Both the position numbers and the translations under genes were made by a program. From contig OZ220734.1 in assembly GCA_965116945.1 (NCBI GenBank), forward strand, positions 372,001 to 436,000: 64,000 nucleotides of DNA, given 5' to 3'. The notes beneath the pieces were generated by a model that saw nothing but the letters and a program-made list of their open reading frames with translations, was not told the DNA's origin and did no database searches. How positions within the stretch are numbered: position 1 is the stretch's first letter; every line of letters starts with the position of its first letter. Shown one piece after another: positions 59,968 through 64,000 of this stretch. This DNA is from Plut-88900 sp965116945. GTDB lineage: Bacteria > Chloroflexota > Dehalococcoidia > Plut-88900.

Positions 59968-60897
59968 CTATTTGCCGGCAAGAAAGTCATTGATGGGGAC
60001 GGCGGTAACTGAGGGGTCGATACGGCGGACGAGGCTGCTAAGGATCTTCCCGGGGCCGATTTCGACAAATGTGTCGACGCCCTCGCTGATCATGTATTCG
60101 ACGCTGCGGAGCCAGTGGACGCAGTGACAGAGCTGATATACAAGCTCTTCACGGATGTCCTTGGCGGCTATGACCGGCTGGGCGCTGCTGTTTGCGATAA
60201 TGGGAACCAGGGCGTCGTTGAGGCTGACCTGATCTATAGCGGTGGTCATGCGGTCAACGGTGGGCTCCATGAGGTTAGAGTGGAAGGCAGAGCCGACGGG
60301 GAGGGGGACGACTTTCTTGGCGCCTCGGGCTCGGGCGAGGTCAAGGGCGTTGGCGACGTTGGCCTTGGGGCCGCTGATGACTATCTGCTCACGGGAGTTG
60401 ATGTTGGAGATTTGCATGCCGGTCTGCTGACAAATCTCCTCAGTGGCGGACTCATCCAAGCCGATGATGGCCGCCATGCCGCCGGGCTGGATAGTGTTAG
60501 CGTTTTGCATTAGTTCGCCGCGCTGCCTGACGAGGGGGAGAGCTTCGGAGAAGGAGAGGGTGTCGGCGGCAACAAGGGCGACATATTCACCAAGGCTGTG
60601 GCCGGCGACGAACGCGGGGTTTACTTCCTGCAGGCCGGAATTCTCTTTCATGTCAGCGAGGGCAGCCAAGCTTGTGGTGAAGATGGCGGGCTGAGCGTTG
60701 TTGGTCTGAGTCAACTCTTCCTGAGGCCCTTCGAAGCAGAGCCTGGTTAGGGAGAAACCAAGGATTTCGTCGGCTTCATCGAAAATCGACTTGGCGGTAG
60801 GAGAGGAATCGTAGAGTTTCTTTCCCATTCCTACTACCTGGGAACCTTGCCCAGGGAATATGAAGGCGGTCTTCTTTTCTTCGAGCTGTGCAACCAT
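59968..60897 (-). CDS. fabD: Malonyl-CoA:ACP transacylase
   Basis: Loads malonyl from CoA onto ACP to supply fatty-acid elongation. The 309 residues begin MVAQLEEKKTAFIFPGQGSQ (PGQGSQ hallmark), then LTQTNNAQPAIFTTSLAALA and the catalytic Ser in FVAGHSLGEYVALVAADTLS. A conserved Arg follows (LVRQRGELMQNANTIQPGGM), and the catalytic His is in VGSAFHSNLMEPTVDRMTTA. Length is typical. It follows rpmF by 32 nt, where many genomes place plsX and fabH first. Those two genes are absent from this window. Confidence 0.97.
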   Translation of the reverse strand: MVAQLEEKKTAFIFPGQGSQVVGMGKKLYDSSPTAKSIFDEADEILGFSLTRLCFEGPQEELTQTNNAQPAIFTTSLAALADMKENSGLQEVNPAFVAGHSLGEYVALVAADTLSFSEALPLVRQRGELMQNANTIQPGGMAAIIGLDESATEEICQQTGMQISNINSREQIVISGPKANVANALDLARARGAKKVVPLPVGSAFHSNLMEPTVDRMTTAIDQVSLNDALVPIIANSSAQPVIAAKDIREELVYQLCHCVHWLRSVEYMISEGVDTFVEIGPGKILSSLVRRIDPSVTAVPINDFLAGK

Positions 60898-60929
60898 GGA
60901 TTAAACCCTCCGGATTACCCTAATCAGGG

Positions 60930-61106
60930 CTATTCCCCGAACACCTCACGACCGTTATAGGTACCGCAGGAAGGACAGACGTGATGTGATCGCTTGGGAC
61001 TGCGGCACCGGGAACATTCAACCAAAGCGGGACCGATGACCTTGTCATGACCGCGGCGCTTGTTTCTTCGGGACTTGCTTGTCTTTCTTTTAGGTAATGC
61101 ACCCAT
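60930..61106 (-). CDS. rpmF: 50S ribosomal protein L32
   Basis: A 58-residue basic ribosomal protein, read from ATG 61106: MGALPKRKTSKSRRNKRRGH, then DKVIGPALVECSRCRSPKRS and HHVCPSCGTYNGREVFGE. The two C-x2-C pairs (CSRC, CPSC) mark the zinc-binding form of L32. The gene sits between DUF177/YceD and fabD, the usual order. Confidence 0.97.
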   Translation of the reverse strand: MGALPKRKTSKSRRNKRRGHDKVIGPALVECSRCRSPKRSHHVCPSCGTYNGREVFGE

Positions 61107-61134
61107 TGTTAGTTTCTAGGCTCCGGGCCTGGGA

Positions 61135-61656
61135 TCAGGCAGTTCTATACTTGTCCAAGAGGGCCGATAAACCGGTACTGGCTGTGGCCTCGGCGGAGGC
61201 GCAAATGCAGGCAGAGCGGGTGAGGTCGGCCCCACAACGTGGGCATAAGCCCGGGCAGTCGGGTCTGCAGACAGGCTTAAGGGGGCTGTTAAGGGAAGCG
61301 TATTCTATAAGGGCGGGCTCAAGGTCCAGGAGGTTATTGGAGTCGACGAGCAGGTTGTCGGCCTGGAGTGCCTTCCGCTCCGCTCTTCCGTTGACCCGAT
61401 GAGCCGATATGTATTCCTCCTCCAAGGAGATGCGGACCATCTCCCGGAACTGATCCAGGCATCTTACGCACTCCAGGGTGAGGGCTGCGGTCACGGTACC
61501 CCTCACCAATACACCTCGGTCAGTGCGCATTAGCTCAACCGACCCGGAAACTTCGGTCTGCGGCAGACCGTCCGCCGAATCCAGGCTACCGTATACTTTG
61601 CGCTTCCTGACGGCACCCATTGGGCCCGAGAGGAGCTGCGCGACGTTGAAATGCAT
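61135..61656 (-). CDS. DUF177/YceD-family protein
   Basis: A 173-residue protein starting MHFNVAQLLSGPMGAVRKRK. It has TLECVRCLDQF and the C-terminal cysteine-rich end CRPDCPGLCPRCGADLTRSA, both features of YceD (DUF177). It is usually found next to rpmF and influences large-ribosomal-subunit or 23S rRNA handling. ATG 61656 is chosen because a strong promoter (TTGACA-16-TATACT) would start RNA only about 20-30 nt before it. The alternative TTG 61680 would be almost leaderless. It is first in the DUF177-rpmF-fabD-fabG-nusB-acpP operon. Confidence 0.93.
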   Translation of the reverse strand: MHFNVAQLLSGPMGAVRKRKVYGSLDSADGLPQTEVSGSVELMRTDRGVLVRGTVTAALTLECVRCLDQFREMVRISLEEEYISAHRVNGRAERKALQADNLLVDSNNLLDLEPALIEYASLNSPLKPVCRPDCPGLCPRCGADLTRSACICASAEATASTGLSALLDKYRTA

Positions 61657-61685
61657 GCCTAGAAGTTCAGATAAATCCAAAGGAT

Positions 61686-61713
61686 AGTATATTTGTCAGG
61701 GCGAAAGTGTCAA
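61686..61713 (-). promoter_or_regulatory. Strong sigma70-type promoter for the DUF177-rpmF-fab operon
   Basis: On the minus strand TTGACA (plus 61708-61713), a 16-nt spacer and TATACT (plus 61686-61691). Only one base of the -10 departs from consensus. It lies directly before the DUF177 gene. Confidence 0.8.
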
Positions 61714-62120
61714 GAAAACGGGGGCTTGGGCAAGGTCTGCGATTGATTGTTTTGCTATTTCAGGCATGGGTTTGATTGTTTAAGGAACGGAGGGAATACC
61801 CTCTCCCCCTTGATCCCCCTCTCCCCCGTATCGGGGTACGGGGCAGGCTCTTAGGGCCTTTAAGGGAGATGGGGTGGAGTAAACAGTGGGACGCACCTGC
61901 GCCAAGGCGCAGGTGTTTGCCTCTAGTTCAGCACTGGGGAGGAGGGGGAGGGGATGCACCACACCCTGCCCCGGGATCACCCTCACCCTAGCCCTCTCCC
62001 ATCGAGGGAGAGGGGACAGGACGCTGCCCCTCTTCGCCCCAGATTCACGCCCTGGGCGCATCTTCGACCTCGCGGGGCATCGGAATGGGATGGATATGGA
62101 GGCTTGGGATGGCAGTTGGT
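61714..62120. repeat. Intergenic region with REP-like repeats
   Basis: No gene is seen. It contains a palindromic block CACCTGCGCC AAGGCGCAGGTG near 61895, followed by CTCTAGTTCAGCACTGGGG. That block resembles the tails of the units at 31855-32174. The CACCCTCACC plus CCCTCTCCC ATCGA GGGAGAGGG hairpin (61978-62015) is the same as at 7090-7128. It separates the housekeeping operon from the phage-like genes. Confidence 0.7.
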
Positions 62121-63515
62121 TTATTCATAGCCTTGTCTGAGGCGGCCGGTGGCTCGGCGGGGGATGTAGTGGGAGGCGTGGACGAGGAGGGCGAGGGAGG
62201 TGAGGAAGTCGTCGTGGCCTTCGGAGGGGTCTACGAAGAAGTTGATGGTCTGGTTGGGTCTTACTACGCTCTTTGCCCTGGAGATTTGCGACCAGAACTC
62301 GGTGGACTCGGGGGAGCCGTCGGGCTTGTAGGTGTGGAGCCTGCCGGAGTTGATGGCGGCGAGGAGGTCGAAGCCGAGCTGTGATTTGCTTTTGGCGGTG
62401 AAGGTGAAAGGTTTGACGATGGAGGTCCCCAGACTCTTCCGCAGGAAGGCGGCGACGCCTGCGCCGATGCCGGTGGCGTCGACGACTACTCTGCGGCACC
62501 CCCACACGTTTTTGAGGATGTGAACCAGAGTCGGGAAGATTTCCGTGTGGGGTTTACCCGTCCACGAGTAGTGTTCGACCACACTGATGGACGGGAGCTT
62601 TGACCCGAGGCCGTCGTCGAGGTATCGGAGTTCACCGATGGTGACGACGGTGGAGTCGCGAGAGGGCTCAATGGGCCCGGTCCCGCCATTGGCGGGTTGT
62701 TCAGATTCGCCGGCCAAGTCTATGCCGGCTACGTAAACACACCCGTTACGGGGTGCGTTTTCCCGGCAGTGGTTGCCTTGCAGAAGCGCCTGCCGGGTGG
62801 AGTCCAGGAACCTTCCATCGTCGGAAACGGGGGTGAGGCAGTACTGGGAAAGGAACAGTGGGTGATCGCTACCGAGGCGGAGGCGTTCGGCCTCGACGTA
62901 GCGCTGATAGTGAGGGTTGTGCTGGGCGACGGCCTGCCAGTCGAACTCGAAGTGGCGCTGGATGCCGTCTTTGCGCTGGAGCTCGAGGTTGGACTGCTTG
63001 ATCTGCTCCAGGAGGGAGTTATCCTGCCAGGCGGTGCCGTAGTGGACTGTGGTGACGTTGGATGAAGCGCCCATAGGGACGAAGTCGCGGTTGTATTTGT
63101 CGGGTGAGACGTCCTGGGACTCGTCGATTTCGAGGAGGAGGCTGGCGGTGTTGCCCACGACGTTGCTGGAAGGGTGGGCGCTGAGGAACATCTGCCGGGC
63201 GCGGCCGAGGCGAAAGAGCCTGCCGCGTTCGAAAACGAGGTAGGGGTGAAGACGCTTGCGGTGAAAGACGTCCTTGAGGCGGGAGATGCTGATGGCGGCC
63301 TGGGGTTGAAAGGTGGGTGCGGCCTTGATGGATGTGCCGCCATTTTCGGCAAAGGTAGTGAGGAGATGGGCCTCGACGCGGGCGGAAATCTCGTTCTTGC
63401 CGCCCTGGCGGGCGATCATGACGGAGAAAGTGAGGCCCTTATGACGCCTGGCGCTATCGTAGACAGCCTCGGCTATCTGCCACTGGTAGGGCCAGAGGGA
63501 GTCGATGGTTACCAA
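62121..63515 (-). CDS. Phage terminase large subunit (TerL)-like protein
   Basis: Motor and nuclease that packages DNA into a phage or transfer-agent capsid. The 464 residues have the ATPase half (LWPYQWQIAEAVYDSARRHK, atypical Walker A MIARQGGKNE, and Walker B ASLLLEIDESQDVSPD). The RNase H-like nuclease half has Asp ligands in VAGIDLAGE and VVVDATGIGAGVAAFL, and EGHDDFLTSLALLVHASHYI near the end. A short C-terminal tail follows. It is close to full length. No portal, capsid or integrase gene is in the window, since the gene order continues beyond the right edge. Start ATG 63515 overlaps the next upstream small gene by 7 nt. Confidence 0.88.
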   Translation of the reverse strand: MVTIDSLWPYQWQIAEAVYDSARRHKGLTFSVMIARQGGKNEISARVEAHLLTTFAENGGTSIKAAPTFQPQAAISISRLKDVFHRKRLHPYLVFERGRLFRLGRARQMFLSAHPSSNVVGNTASLLLEIDESQDVSPDKYNRDFVPMGASSNVTTVHYGTAWQDNSLLEQIKQSNLELQRKDGIQRHFEFDWQAVAQHNPHYQRYVEAERLRLGSDHPLFLSQYCLTPVSDDGRFLDSTRQALLQGNHCRENAPRNGCVYVAGIDLAGESEQPANGGTGPIEPSRDSTVVTIGELRYLDDGLGSKLPSISVVEHYSWTGKPHTEIFPTLVHILKNVWGCRRVVVDATGIGAGVAAFLRKSLGTSIVKPFTFTAKSKSQLGFDLLAAINSGRLHTYKPDGSPESTEFWSQISRAKSVVRPNQTINFFVDPSEGHDDFLTSLALLVHASHYIPRRATGRLRQGYE

Positions 63516-63730
63516 GGAGTCACACCGGTGATGCCGAAAAGGAACTGGAGGATGGCGGCGATCATGACGAAGAAGAAAAGGGTGTTGATGCGGGCCTTGA
63601 TTTCGGCGACCTGCCGCCGGAGCTCGGCGAGTCGCAATTCGAGAACGGCGTCGAAAGTGGACTCGGGCCGGACGGCGGGAGGCACGGGGATGGGGGGTTT
63701 ACGGTTGAATATGTTAAGTGGGTTAGTCAT
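63509..63730 (-). CDS. Small phage-linked protein with C-terminal membrane helix
   Basis: A 73-residue protein, MTNPLNIFNRKPPIPVPPAV, with a helical middle (VLELRLAELRRQVAEIKARI, coiled-coil-like) and a C-terminal hydrophobic stretch (LFFFVMIAAILQFLFGI). The layout resembles small holin-like or phage accessory membrane proteins, but the family is not recognised. It overlaps both neighbours by a few nt, showing a tight phage-type operon. Confidence 0.6.
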   Translation of the reverse strand: MTNPLNIFNRKPPIPVPPAVRPESTFDAVLELRLAELRRQVAEIKARINTLFFFVMIAAILQFLFGITGVTPW

Positions 63731-63993
63731 TCGATTTCACTCCAGGGGACCCTGTCGAGTCCGAGGGTGTCGGCGGCTTCTCTAAGGGCGTCTATGACGG
63801 CGGTGTCGTCGGAGTCCTGAGAGTCCTTGGAGGCGCGGATCTTGGCTGAGTAGGCGCGGATGAGGAGTTCGACAGCCTTGAGTATGCGCGGTTCGTATTT
63901 GCGCTTCTTGGCCTCAGATCCCTTGCCATTGGCGTCATCAGATGTTTGCTCCAAGACTAGAAGCTTACGGAGACGCACACGGAGGAGGGCCAT
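63727..63993 (-). CDS. Small hypothetical protein upstream of TerL
   Basis: An 88-residue, charged, helix-rich protein beginning MALLRVRLRKLLVLEQTSDD and ending ALREAADTLGLDRVPWSEIE. A GGGAG lies before ATG 63993, but the frame may extend past the window. It overlaps the next gene by 4 nt (ATGA-type). A terminase small subunit or DNA-binding role would suit its position, but no motif supports it. Confidence 0.55.
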   Translation of the reverse strand: MALLRVRLRKLLVLEQTSDDANGKGSEAKKRKYEPRILKAVELLIRAYSAKIRASKDSQDSDDTAVIDALREAADTLGLDRVPWSEIE

Positions 63994-64000
63994 CTCCCAA

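Overview
The window is about 64 kb of GC-rich bacterial chromosome. Several things point to a Chloroflexota lineage, most likely Dehalococcoidia/SAR202-like: expanded PF04909 amidohydrolases, CaiB/BaiF CoA-transferases, MaoC-type dehydratases, an F420-type luciferase-like oxidoreductase, a fused AccD-AccA carboxyltransferase, a T-box-controlled ilvBNC operon, and giant cadherin/fibronectin surface proteins. That placement is an inference from gene content. No rRNA or other direct taxonomic marker is present.

Layout. (1) 1-3364, minus strand: ilvB-ilvN-ilvC (ilvC runs off the left edge) behind a sigma70-like promoter and a complete T-box leader. (2) 3.5-16.4 kb: a DUF4349/PKD lipoprotein and a set of catabolic or redox enzymes (aldo/keto reductase, metallo-beta-lactamase fold, SRPBCC, F420-type oxidoreductase, ABM monooxygenase, SDR), RNase HI, and four tandem amidohydrolases, two of which appear to have undergone gene conversion. 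(3) 16.5-18.0 kb: an isolated GHKL-type ATPase of visibly lower GC, a possible islander or defence gene. (4) 18.2-21.0 kb, minus: a SelA-like PLP enzyme with a metal-dependent hydrolase, and a small membrane protein. tRNA-Thr(CGU) follows at 21.2 kb. (5) 21.4-38.2 kb: a 53-residue orphan EF-hand protein, ureABC without accessory genes, and a surface-protein locus. In that locus a 1739-residue cadherin-repeat protein and a membrane-anchored 568-residue protein form one operon. It is divergent from a 1828-residue cadherin/FN3 protein, and a 1.2 kb repeat-rich intergenic region with helically phased decamers lies between them. The two giants and the orphan end in the same EF-hand-like tail of about 41 residues. 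(6) 38.2-45.3 kb: tRNA-Asn(GUU), MFS transporter, crotonase, amidohydrolase, tRNA-Gln(UUG), then two hotdog dehydratase-like proteins and two CaiB/BaiF CoA-transferases in one tight operon. (7) 45.4-50.6 kb: uvrB, an unknown protein, a methyltransferase, a MIP18/DUF59 protein and an Mrp-like ATPase. (8) 50.6-61.7 kb, minus strand: housekeeping blocks. One is DUF177-rpmF-fabD-fabG-nusB-acpP and the other is udg4-rnj-ftsK-accDA-SDR. (9) 62.1-64.0 kb, minus: a phage terminase large subunit with two small genes, running toward the right edge.

How the parts connect. fabD, fabG, acpP and the fused accDA together cover malonyl-CoA formation and the core of fatty-acid synthesis. The amidohydrolases, CoA-transferases, crotonase, SDRs and transporter fit a heterotroph breaking down organic acids or aromatic-type compounds, but no substrate can be read from sequence. 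The strongest candidate for something undescribed is the 21.5-38.1 kb surface locus: two giant secreted proteins with no membrane anchor, each ending in an EF-hand tag, next to an anchored, stalked partner with three repeated beta-sandwich domains.
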